Origin: Coptis chinensis | Lineage: Eukaryota; Streptophyta; Magnoliopsida; Ranunculales; Ranunculaceae | DNA length: 64,000 nucleotides | Direction of reading: 5' to 3' | Assembly: GCA_015680905.1 (NCBI GenBank) | Contig: CM027378.1 | Span: forward strand, 72,631,501-72,695,500 | Translations under genes and position numbers: made by a program | The notes under the pieces: generated by a model | Seen by the model: only the letters and a program-made list of their open reading frames with translations | Database searches by the model: none | Told to the model about the DNA's origin: nothing | Part shown: one piece after another, positions 34,098 through 45,800 of the stretch | Layout of the letters: each line of letters starts with the position of its first letter | How positions within the stretch are numbered: the stretch's first letter is position 1

Positions 34098-37000
34098 CTA
34101 AAACTTGAAATCTTTCTTCTTAGATTTCCCATCCTTCTCTTGCTTCCTCTTCCGTTTCTTCTCGTTCTGCATCAGTTGCAATTTCGGTATCAATAATTTG
34201 TTAATGTGAAAAGAATCATCAAATAAGACAAAAAGGAGGGAAACAAATCAACAGCAAATGTACCTCTGCGACCATGTCACTGAAGTCCTCTCTCTGGCTA
34301 CGAAGCTTTTCTTCTTCCCTGGCTTCTTCATACCTGCAATTGTAATTGAAAGTTAGCAAAGCTTCATCAAGCATTAAATAGTAGTTCAACAAAAACATAA
34401 GCCCTGATTCACTTACTTCGCTGCCAATACATTTTCCAGCTCAACCCCTTCCAGCTCCTCTGGTCTAAGGGTGACATCAACCTTATCAGCTTTCTGACCA
34501 CGGAGAAGATCAACCTGTAAAAGAATATGAAACAAGAAACGGTAAACGGTAAACGGTAAACATTCATTCACTCAAAAAGTAATTAATGAAGTAGTAAAAT
34601 ATTTATTTGATCAAGTCAACATCACTTCAAAAGAATTAATCAATAGCAATTTCTCAATCTCTGAACTTATAGACAGACGAACTTATTGAATAACCAACAT
34701 GTCTGATCAGACTATTGAAGCTATTTGTATATAGTCACGTGCACAAGTATTCCTAAGATCAAACTACAGTCTCATTAAATTGGCATACTCTAAGTTCTTG
34801 ATATTATCATTACGTGATAAGGCAATAATTGTGTGTGATTATTCAGCTCAAAAGAGCTAGATAGTATCGAAATGCTTGCTAGAACTAATGTGTGTGTGCA
34901 AATTCATCTAAGAACTAAATAAAGCTCCTTGTGTGTATTCAATTTCCTATTTCAAAATTTTCTCTTGGTGTACCCTATCTAAATGACTATACGGCATTTA
35001 ACAGTCGGGGGCTGTGTAACCTGTAACTAGATATTGTTCTACCATTACAACATGCCATGACATATTGCTATATCCTTACCCTTTTAGTGGCAGCAGCTTT
35101 GTCCTGAGCCCCGCTGCCAACAACATATGTATGTGTGGTCCCCAACAAGGTCCCTGGTTGAATTTTTTCTTCTTTTTCTTCAAGCACCTATAGAGACACC
35201 AAAAAGGAGAATCAAATTAATGTAAAAGAAGTCCAGTGAGCTTGTAAAATCAAACCCACAATGATAGCTGCATATTATGTAGTATGGACTTACTTGATAT
35301 AAAGGTTTCTCAGGCTCCTTCCTCTGTTGCTTTCGGAGGTCAATGACATCTGGGGTCTCCACACCAGTTGGCGTGCTGAATACAAATAAAGAAACAAACA
35401 AAAGAACATTGAGTTGTAGATGGAAAAACGTTATAGGAAATAATACTAGATAAAAATGCAAAAGCTTGGTACCTTGAAAGGCTATCTACAGATTGAATGC
35501 CATCCTCCAGTTCCTCTTCCTCAATCTCCTCTTCCTCCTCCTCTTCTTCTTCCTCTTCTTCCTCCAAGTCACCCCAATGCTTGCTCCTATCAACTGGTTC
35601 TTCCTGAAAATGAAACCAACATATTAAGCCCCTTCCAATTAAGACAAGGCAAAGTTCTTCAAACAATATTAATCAATAATTAAAAGTGAAGTTCAACATG
35701 ACCACATACTGTGGTGAGACCACCTGTCAAAATGGGAAACTTAAAGAGAAAGTCATTTCTTTAGGCCCACCATGATCAGATTGTGCAATATACTAAGACA
35801 GAGAAAGAGGTGAAACAGTACCTCATAGTTCAATTGTTCTTGCTGTTGGAGCCCAAAAACATCTCCATACAAAGGACGCCCATTCTGAAACAAAGGCATA
35901 ATAAGAGTAAACGTCATTAAACACTTAGTATGAGAAGCATATAGTGGCAAAACATAAATTGAATTGGGAACTTACTTCATCAACAGGAGGTTTACCCCAA
36001 CCACCAGGATGATAACCAAAGCTCGCCCCAAGAGGAATAGGAGCATTTAGTCCAGGAATCTTCAGATGTGGATACGAAGGAGGCGGACCATATCTCTGGT
36101 AAAAGACAAAGGCAATTTAAACCAAAAACACTAATAACAAGAAACTGACTTATGACGGGAAGTCGGGAACAGTATTAAATATACTAACCTGCATATTGAT
36201 GAGCCATGGGGGAGGAGCGCCCTCTGGCATACCAAGAGCTTCTTTAAGTTCCCGGGAAAGCATACCTGGCTTCATCTCCCTCAGTTTCACCTGCATAACC
36301 GACAAAAAACCAATTATACTGGGGACTACTTCTAATAATAATGATGCAAGCATGCAACCGTCTCCTCGAGGAAATGAAATAAACACAGACTACCTAACTA
36401 AAAGATACACGTGACCTAAAACAATGTTATGGTCCACCTTAAAGATTATTATTGTCATGAAGTTCAAGATTTTATGCAATTACAAACACTATGCAATACT
36501 CCAAGATTGAATGCAGTTACACAAACTATGCAATACTTAATAAGATAGATTGATCAATGTGCCCGAAAACCAAGAACAACTTTGTATAGAGTATGTTATC
36601 ACCTGCAAAATGACTATACTCACATTAGACCGACAGGACGGGTGAGGGTATTCTAAGATTCCAATTCTTCATCTAAGACAATAAATTTACAAGTGATGTA
36701 TCAACTGCAATACCAAATACTCTCAGCCATAGTACAAAATACCGCTCCGGGAAAACATATTGGTACTCTGAAAAACTAAATTTCCAAAACCTATGAAACG
36801 GAACTTCTATTTGAAGTATCCGTGTCGATAACGTATCGGATAGATACTCGGATCGGATACATAATTTGGAGTATCTGATTTTTAATTAATTTTTAATACG
36901 TGGGGGATACAGGGGGATACGTGGGGGATACGGGGGATCGTGGGCGGATCTGGAAACTTTGAAATAAAATCCAAGAAGAAATGCAAGAGAATAAAGATGA

Positions 37001-37177
37001 AGTGAATTAAGATGTAGAAAATGACTTAGTTGAAGTTGGACAACTTGATTGACAAATCCATTGTATTGTTTTGAACTTTTTTTGTTGGCATTTGCTTGCA
37101 AGTGTTATACACTTATACAAACCTTAATGTGTTTGAATTGGTCATTTTATTAGAATTGCCATTTTAATTTGAAGATG

Positions 37178-37253
<76 letters not shown>

Positions 37254-40200
37254 CCAACGATATCGTATCCTATATTTTTGAAAAATGTGGGTGGTTCAGG
37301 ATGTGCTTCCTAGTCCAAAACCATTTGACACATCTAGATGATGAAATCCCAATACTTTATGAAACTTTTAAAAAATTCAGGATATGATTTTCTGAAATTC
37401 CTGCAGATAATGCGGCATTTGCACAATGCTCTTAGCTAACAAACTTGCTTATGATCAAAATATTGGAAGTATAGGAAACTTACCTCGAACTCTTTCCCTT
37501 CATAATAAAGGTCCCCATGAGTGGTGAGCTTTGGCTTAGTCTGAAACTTAAAAAATGCATCATGGAGAACCTGCAGAAAGAGAATAAAGAGATATTATTT
37601 TAGAAAGTGCCTTCTATGACGAACAAACGTTTGAAAAAAGGAAGGAGGGCATGCACGAACTTGATAATCTATATCCATCTTCCCCATCTTTGGCTGCATA
37701 CGCTCACGCTGTTTCTGCTTCAACTTCTTACTGTCTTCTTTTTCAATGTAAGCCTACTCAAAAGATCATGAACAAAGTTATAAACAAGCTACAAAACAAT
37801 GACTTTGATATGATTTACCAGAAAATGCTGGAAAATTGCAAATCTCACTAAAGACAGGACATGGGTCATAATTCTCAAGATTAAGAATAAATAGTAAAAG
37901 AAAAACCCGACTGGAAAACATATAGAAACCAACTAGCAATATTTGAACACCAGTTACAAGCCAAAAGCTGTAACAGAAAAGTTTTTATCCGCACATACAA
38001 CATATGAGTAACAGAATCTAAAAAATTGTTTTTGTGTCTGCCAGGATGGCGGGAAAAACTAGGTGTTCAGGCATTTTTACAAGTTATAAAATGACTGTTC
38101 TACCCATAAGATCAGGTAATTCATTTTAGAGAGTGTTACTCCTACTAAGATTTGTCAGAGCAAGGGCTCATCGTCCCCAGCCCACTGCACTGTACAAATA
38201 TTGCAGCTCGGGAACTAAAAGAAATAGGTGTGGAAAGAAATACCGCTCAATGACTAGGGAGCATACTGTGATGACGAACATACTGTGATGATGAGTTTTG
38301 AAATGACTGTGATGCATTAATAATTCCAGGCAAATATGTTAAGGAATTGAGTAGAACCTGTCTTATTTTTTCAATTCCTGTTGCAGCAATGAAATCAGGA
38401 AGTTGGAAAGGCTGCTTCTCAATACCACGCTTTCCCTGCAAAATAAGAAATAAAATATGGATGAGGCACAAGATTATCAACTTAGAAGTTCTTCACTCAA
38501 TTCTACAGTTATGAAATTTTAGGTCATCGTAACAACCACAGAGAGATCCCAATAGAAATGTATTTACTCCAAAAATGGTAAATTCCACCAAACTTTTTGG
38601 CAATATTATTGAAGTTGCCATCCATCCAACAATTCCAATTTCTACCATGACATTGACACCTAATCTAAGCATTTTTTTTTCTTTTCTTCTGCGTGAGCAG
38701 CGTGATGATCAACTAACTACACCGCCACCCACCCTAAGGAATATGCTAAAAGAGAAACCATCCAACGGCCCCCTTCAGAGTACACCGCCAAGTCCAGAAT
38801 CCATGAATGTAACGGCCAGTCCCCTGCAAGAATCATGTATACATATAAGAGGAGCAAAACCTTATCGACTTTATCTTCTGTCAACCTCTTATATGAACCA
38901 CCCATACAAAATATGCCAATCAAGTATGCATGGTTGTCTAATAGTCTGTTTAACATTATTAGCCCGTTGCACAGTTAAAAGGAAAAACAGTGACTCACCT
39001 GTAAGAATTTCCTCTTCTGAGACCAGTGTCTCGGTACAGGGACACTGTTCCGGTATGATTTGAGATAGACCAGCAACTTAGGGTCAGCAGCCGTCGCATC
39101 CCATACCTACAAAACAAGTTCCATTATGCGTCAAGGCAATTGTAGGTGAAGTGCATAAACCACAGACTAATATGGTAAAGTACATAAAATAGAAACAAAC
39201 AAAACAAAAGTAAAAATATTGGAAATACAGGAGCAAAACAAAAAGTTTGGATCACAACACAGAGACATACGTAGGACACGTTATGCATATGAACTCAAAC
39301 TGGGGTTTGTTTTAAAACTTACAAAACTAGGAAGAAGGAACATAATATATTGACATAGTGACAACTCCATGATACGCCACTTTCACAGTAATTTATCTCA
39401 TTATCTGTGAGAAGGCACTTAGTAATGTGTTGAGCTCATGAATTAGTAGTTAATTACATAATGGTAATAGTTTTCTTCTTAATTAGTTGTGTCCCTGTGT
39501 CCTACATGGCTACATCTTATAGAGCACTGTGTCAGACACCAACACATGTACCCGTGTCAATGAGACTTCGATAAATACAGAAAAATATATCCACACAGTT
39601 CAAAATACAATGCTTAATCGCCATATAGAGTAATTAAACGAAAGCTAAATTCACATTGTACCTCAACTACATCTGGCCTTGAAGAAACTTGTTTGAGCTC
39701 AGCAATCTTCATTCGACGTTGAAGCTGCGACAACAACGGAAAAAAAAAAGCACGTTAGCTCTAAAACAAATCAAACTCTATACAAACAACAAAACAGTAT
39801 TAGCGTATTGTTATCAAACCTTTTTCTTCTTATTAGAAACACCCCCTTCCTTTTTCTTCTCTTTATCTTGCCCATCCTCCTCTTCATCTGAATCAGAATC
39901 ATTCTTCTTCTTCTTAGCTGCATTTTCAGCTTCATCATCTTTCTTCTCCTCATCCTATAATGTGTAAAATTCCAATATCAACCCTAAAATATACATCAAT
40001 CAATATAAACATAACATAATAACTCAAACAAAAAAAAAAAAAAACTTACCTCTAAAGCAGAAGTAACAGTAAAAGTAAATTTCTCAAACACCTTGGCAAA
40101 TTCTTCATATGAACTACCTTCTAAATCTGCCTTTTCTGCTACATATTCAATCTCCACATTCTCTACAAACTGTTTCCAACACACAACAAATTAATTAACA

Positions 40201-40465
40201 GTAATATTTAATAACAAAACCCTAAACCCTAGAATGATTACGAAAATACCTGTTGAGGATCAGCGTTTTCTTTTGCATCGTCACTGTCGTCATCAAGAGA
40301 TTCGGTTTTGGGAATGATATTCCCGTTTTCTTCTTTGGATTTGTTCTTTTTTTGCTTACGTCTCCTTCTTCTACGATCTATTTCTTTTGGTTTCTTGTTA
40401 TTATTATTCTTCTTTAAATCTCCGTTACTAACGCCGTTAGGGTTTGTTGCTTCAGCTATCATCAT
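34098..40465 (-). CDS. SF3B2: splicing factor 3B subunit 2 (SF3B2/SAP145)
   Basis: SF3B2 is a U2 snRNP SF3b component that contacts pre-mRNA near the branch point. Seventeen exons, in transcript order: 40465-40250, 40169-40050, 39954-39820, 39724-39662, 39106-38999, 38435-38358, 37753-37661, 37570-37484, 36290-36189, 36095-35976, 35884-35822, 35603-35473, 35375-35294, 35187-35080, 34514-34417, 34333-34264 and 34166-34098. They total 1743 nt (580 residues), close to other plant SF3B2 proteins, and all introns are GT-AG. A basic/acidic N-terminus is followed by DUF382 at about residues 160-300 (SRPDVVEVWDATAADPKLLV, VPVPRHWSQKRKFLQGKRGI, KMGKMDIDYQ). Next is the proline-rich PSP domain at about 300-350 (MKPGMLSRELKEALGMPEG), YGPPPSYPHLKIPGLNAPIP, a glutamate tract near 410-425 and a basic tail ending KKKDFKF. 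I start at 40465 (MMIAEATNPNG); an in-frame ATG at 40621 would add 52 low-complexity residues. TAF2 is divergent, 2.4 kb away. Confidence 0.95.
36800..37280. mobile_element. degenerate GTATCCG-rich element with a (TA)n core, in an SF3B2 intron
   Basis: Words of the type GTATCCGTGTCG, CGTATCGGATA and CGGATCGGATAC crowd the left side. GATACGTGGGGGATAC units repeat at 36896-36945, and ATATCGTATCCTATA closes the right side, with a pure (TA)n run between. This resembles the motif-iterating MITE style of the element at 27645-28061, but I could not define ends or a target duplication. Confidence 0.4.
37180..37249. repeat. (TA)n microsatellite
   Basis: About 35 uninterrupted TA units within an SF3B2 intron, inside the degenerate element. 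Confidence 0.95.
39478..39585. repeat. fragment of a GTGTCC-rich repeat family in an SF3B2 intron
   Basis: Contains GTGTCCCTGTGTCC and ACACATGTACCCGTGTCAAT, the latter also present near 54564-54584 in a TAF2 intron. It is a dispersed MITE-like family. Ends not defined. Confidence 0.5.
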
Positions 40466-40679
40466 GTTTTTATTGTTTAGTGAAGAGGAGAGAGAAGGTG
40501 GTGGTGGTGGTGATGATTTTAGAAGAAAGGGAGATGGGAGTTTTTTAGATTGACCAACTTTTGTTTTGGGGCTGTGTAGTTTTTGTGGTGAAATAAGGCG
40601 GCCCATATCATTATTGCCCAATGGGCTCTAAAGGATGTAATAAGCCCGACGTAATCCACTGATCAAATTATTCAAATCA

Positions 40680-41160
40680 CAAACAAACCGTTATGAACAA
40701 AACTAGTTTGTTAACAGGCTTGACTCCAATGCCGAACACCGTAGCTGTTTGGGCAAGTTTTTTTTTTTGAAACTGTAGGCTTAAGTTTATAAGGAATTGG
40801 GTCTTTGTAACAACAGATCCACAGCCCTTGTATTTTTGTTTTTGTTTATTTTTTAACAAATGATTTTTTTTTTGTCTTCTTTGGTATATCCACTATTTTC
40901 CTAGTATTGCCAAACTAAAAACACTAAAAAACTAAAGAAACATTTGAAGAAAATTAGTTTGTTAATAGGCTCATCCAATGCCATTGCCCATTGCCCACCG
41001 TAGCTGTTTGGGTTGAAACTTGTTTATAGGAATTGGGTCCACACAGATCCACAGCCCTTGTTTTTTAACAAATGATACGTTGTCTTCTTTGGCACTCCAC
41101 TTTTTCCTAGTATTGCCAAACAAAAACCTAAAAAAACTAAAGAAACATTTAAAAAAAATG
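40680..41160. repeat. imperfect tandem duplication upstream of SF3B2
   Basis: The block at about 40700-40945 recurs at 40955-41155. Shared text in the same order is TTAGTTTGTTAA(C/T)AGGCT, CACCGTAGCTGTTTGGG, GATCCACAGCCCTTGT, TTTTCCTAGTATTGCCAAAC and AACTAAAGAAACATTT. It lies 0.2-0.7 kb upstream of the SF3B2 start, so one copy is in or near the promoter/leader. Confidence 0.75.
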
Positions 41161-41996
41161 TTCGTCGTCACAATTAGGTGTAGGATTGGACTTGCTTGAT
41201 GAAGTTTGATTCAAATTGAAATTAGATTATCTAGAGGATCCCAAGAAACTACTTTGTACGTTGAAAACAATTTTTTTTTTTCATGTGCAAAATGATACTT
41301 GCTTGAGGAAGTTGGATTCTAACTGTTGAAATTATATTACTTTTTTGTTTTTATGTTAAAAACAATTTGATTTTTGTGAAGATGTTAAAAAAAAACAAAA
41401 ACAAACTTTCAAGTTCTAACACTGTTTTGTGCTAAAACAAACACGAAAAGTTTGACAAAAATCACATTGATAGAGCTAACCGTGGTGATCCATATACTTT
41501 AAACTTGTTGACGATAGACATATTATGGGACTTATGCTTCAAAATACTACCCAATATACTTTCCTTCCAAAAAAGTTTTATCTTTGTACCCTTAAACCAA
41601 AATTTTCAACACATTAAATCTTATTATGCCTACACACAATACACATCTCAATTACAATAGAAAAAAAACACTAGAAGATTGATACCAATCCTCTAAAAGG
41701 TATATTTGCAAGTGAATCCGCAAAATGAAGCTATTACGACTCCCAATCACTAAGTGTAGAAGGAAAACTTGTGTAGGTGGTGTAGACGGTGGCCGATAAG
41801 GTACCAATCATCTAGCAAATTGCCGTCTCAGTTCATTGCTTCAAAGATCAAAGAGACCAAACTAACATCAACAGCCTAAAATCAAATTAACACTACATAA
41901 ATCACACATACAGAGATAAACAAATAGTGAATGGCAGTACCCATCACCATCTAAGATTCACCCATCACCATCTAAGATTCACTCGGAACACAGTGA

Positions 41997-42039
<43 letters not shown>

Positions 42040-42789
42040 TATAACACAACTTGTGATGAAAAAATATGATAGAAGTCATAATTTATTCATATGAATTCGC
42101 TTAAATCTTTTGTATATATTGTGAATAACAACTCACTAAATATCTAAACCAATAAACAACGTGAGCTAGAGCAAGTTGGATAAATTGTTATGGATTTTGT
42201 TTAATATTTTTTGCTTTGATTATTATAAATTTATAACTTTTGTTTTTTTTTTTCTTTAGGTAGGATTTCAAAGAATAAGATATATAAAACCAACGATAAT
42301 AGAGAACGTCACGGGTCTTTGACTACGTTAACAAATAAAGGTACAATATAATGATATGAATGCTAAATTGTTGGCTAAGTTAATCAAAGAGACATTACAA
42401 TGGCAATAACATAGGGATGTTATGATTTAAGTCTATTTATAAACTAATTTAAAAAAAATAAAAATAAAGGATAAAAACAATTATGTTTTGTTGCAGATTT
42501 TGAGTCATTAATCTTTTTCAACCACAATTTATTTCAATTCTCATATCCAGATGATCTTATGATATATAAGGTTGCTACATAAAAATAAAATTTCAAATTG
42601 AGCGGTGATTTATAGTCTAGATATATGTCGCAAATAAATTTGAATGATGATTGAGTTCAATTCACTGTATTTATTGGCCCAAGCTTCACAGTGAAAAAAA
42701 AAAAGAAGATTTAGAAAGATTATACGACTAATCAATCAGAATAATGGGCTTGCCACGTAGCAATCTAAAAAAAGCCCAAGTAAACCATC
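41161..42789. other. intergenic region between the divergent SF3B2 and TAF2 genes
   Basis: AT-rich, without convincing coding frames. A (TA)n run lies at 42002-42035, and a short duplicated word (CCATCACCATCTAAGATTCA) lies at 41941-41981. Regulatory elements of both genes presumably fall here and just beyond. Confidence 0.5.
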
Positions 42790-42797
42790 TATAAATA
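42790..42797 (+). promoter_or_regulatory. TATA box of TAF2
   Basis: TATAAATA 97 nt upstream of the TAF2 start codon, followed by a pyrimidine-rich leader (ACTCACTTCTTCCTTCTC). Confidence 0.6.
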
Positions 42798-42886
42798 CTC
42801 ACTCACTTCTTCCTTCTCACCCCCTCAAAAGCGCTGTTGAGTTTGGGGGCCAATTACGGAAAAGCCCTTTTCACAACTCAAAAAAA

Positions 42887-45800
42887 ATGGCGAAACCTAG
42901 AAAACCTAAAAATGAAGAGCAAAAACCAGATAACAATAATAATTCAATCGCAGTTATTCAACATCAGAAACTCTGTCTCTCTATTGACATGGAAAATCAA
43001 CGAATCTACGGGTGAGTTTTTTCTTCATTAAATTTATAAATAAATGTTTCAATCTAGTTAAGTAGTTGTTGATATGAATTGTTTTTTTATAGGTATACTG
43101 AGTTGAAAGTGATTGTACCAGAAAGTGGATTAGTAGGATTACATGCCGATAATATGATTATTGAAAGTGTTTTAGTTGATGGGGAGAAAACTGAGTTTCA
43201 TTTTATACCTCATTTTCAATTAATTGATGACGAGAGACGTTTTAGTTCAGTTTCTTCAACACATTCTGCTGCGGATGCTGCTTCTTCGAGTTATGTTTCT
43301 TCGCTTGAGATGGAATTAGTTCCGAACTTACTCATTTTGTGTAGTAAAGAAGTTAAGTCAGTAGACAATGAACAACAGAAATTTGAGTCAGTGGACAGTG
43401 AGCAACAAAAGGTGGAAGAAAATGCTACTGAAAAGAACGTACAAAATGGGTCGCAGACGATTGCAGAGAATGGTGTACATATAAATGGGGAAAATGGATC
43501 GCAAACAAATCAAGAAAACGGTTCGCAGTTGTCAGGCGAAGTGAAACAGGTTTATTTACTTATTTGAATGATCTTAGGCGAAATGTGAGTTAGTGTGAAT
43601 TGGTGTACACTTTCTTGGTTTCTGATGTAGGTTAATAATTTTGGGTGCAGAATGTGAAGTTGATACGTATTGATTATTGGATTGAGAAAGCGGAAACTGG
43701 AATCCATTTTGATCGTAATGTGTTGCATACTGATAATCAGATAAGGCGTGCACAGTGTTGGTTTCCCTGTATGAACAACTCTTCACAGCGTTACTGGTAT
43801 GGATATTGGATGAAGATTTTGGCCAATATAGATTCTGTTTTGTTTTTTTAATAGTTTTACGTTACGAGCTGTTTTATTTGTTCAGCTTTGATATGGAATT
43901 TACAGTCGCCCAGAATTTTGTTGCTGTCAGCAATGGGACTCTACTTTATCAGGTGAAGTAATGTTCTATTTTGGTTTTGTTTGGTGAATAAAATTGACTA
44001 CCTTCCTAATGTTTGTAGAATGTTTTCAATATAGTATTATTACACTTGTCTACCATGCTGCATTATCAAGCCTCAACACTACTTGAAACAAAGTCGTTAA
44101 GAGACATGTAGGAAATACTGCACAGACAAAACTCCCTTGGTCCCTTTTGCATTAAACACGAACACGGAATGGCTTGGGGGATTTTCCAGTTGGGTTTCCT
44201 TTCCCACTAAAACTCCCTTTGAAGAATAAACCTTTTTGGAAAACTCTTGTAATTACTGTTCATTTATTTTAAATAGTTTTTCTTTGGTGAAGGGGATAAG
44301 CAAGCATTCATGTCATCCAATGAATCATCAATTTTAGTACTAGATTACTGCATAGCAGTTTGGGGGTGTGAGCGGAGGGTGGAGGAGAGAGAGAGAGAGT
44401 TTCCAGCAACAAAAAAAAAAAAAAAAAAAGGAGTAGAAAGAGGGAGGGGGGGCTTAGATAGACAGCAACAAACGACATTTAGTGTCCCATTTCCAAATCC
44501 AACTCAAAAATGTTTGCTCCGCTCATTTGATTAGCAACGGGACCTTTGTGTGAGGAAGAATCGTTGCTGACCCTAACTAATGTAATCTCCAATGATCTCT
44601 CCTTGTCTTACATCGTAGTCTAGCTCAATTGTTGCTTTTCATTACTGTATACCAAAAGAAAGTTGAACATCCGTGTATACCCAATCAAAGTTGCGTGCGG
44701 TCACCACTCACCTATTATTTCAGCATTCTCTTAGAACATAAATCAATCTTCATTGTGATTTCTGATATATTTTATAGGTCTCTGTGAATATTATCAACTG
44801 TTTGGGTCCCTTTATTGGCACCATAACTAGCATTCAAAAATGTAATTAACATAATACTAGATAAGTTTGGAGATAATATATTTTTAAATTTTCATTTTGT
44901 CACGCCTATAAATCCTCAAAATTATTCAAGAGGGGGCTGACTGGTTGTTAGCGTTTAGCAAATGATTAGTCTCCTATTTAGACTCCTACTTTGATGTGCT
45001 TATCGTAGGATTGCTTTAAGTTGTCCAAGATTTTGTCTTTTGGAGTATAAGGGAGGTGAAGGTTGTAGTTGCTAGCCACTTGTGGAAGACAATCTTTTGA
45101 GTAAATTTCTGTGGGAAAAACCACTATTTACCAGGACCATTTAAAGTAGTAGAAGATAGAAAGAGGTCTTTTAGGTGTTGTGAAGAAAGAGAAATACAAA
45201 AGCAGGTATCGTTAGAGTGAAAGATGTGATTTCCAATGGTAAATGGATTCCAGCAGTACCACTGGAGATATTATGTAAAGATCTATGAGATTCTTCCTTA
45301 ATTGAGTTTGAAATCTGTTCTAGTGTTGTGATTGTGTGTCACCCTATCTCTGTGGTAAACTAGATAATGAAAAAGGGGATGAAGCTCATATGGTAGAGCG
45401 CTCGCTTAGCATGCGAGAGGTATGGGGATCGATACCCCACATCTCCACTATCACTTTTGGAGTTTTAGGTGTCCAGTGGCCCGCTGGTGAAGAGTTGGGG
45501 GCCGTCCCCGGTCTTAGGATCAATTCTCCCCTTCACCTTAAAAGGTTCATTAAAAGGTTTAAGGGTTAAGCTGCATTAAGTTCTATGTATAAAGAAACGT
45601 AAAGTAGGTAATGATCTGTTGTTTATTACTCGGTTTATTTTTGACTTATGATTGAAGAAGAGTTTCCTCGCTTAAACAGTTTTTTGCCTTGCAATGGAGC
45701 AAACCATTCAAGGCCCTAAACTAAGAATGGTGAAAACGTGGAGAGGGAAATCATGGTTGTGCTATAAACTTGGATGTCGGAAACAATTTCTTGAGCTCTG

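Noticed and set aside
35456..35683. Plus-strand proline/leucine-rich open frame
   Set aside because: Antisense of the glutamate tract in the SF3B2 exon at 35473-35603.
40217..40232. AACCCTAAACCCTAG telomere-like word
   Set aside because: A short telo-box-like match within SF3B2 intron 1; too short for an interstitial telomere.
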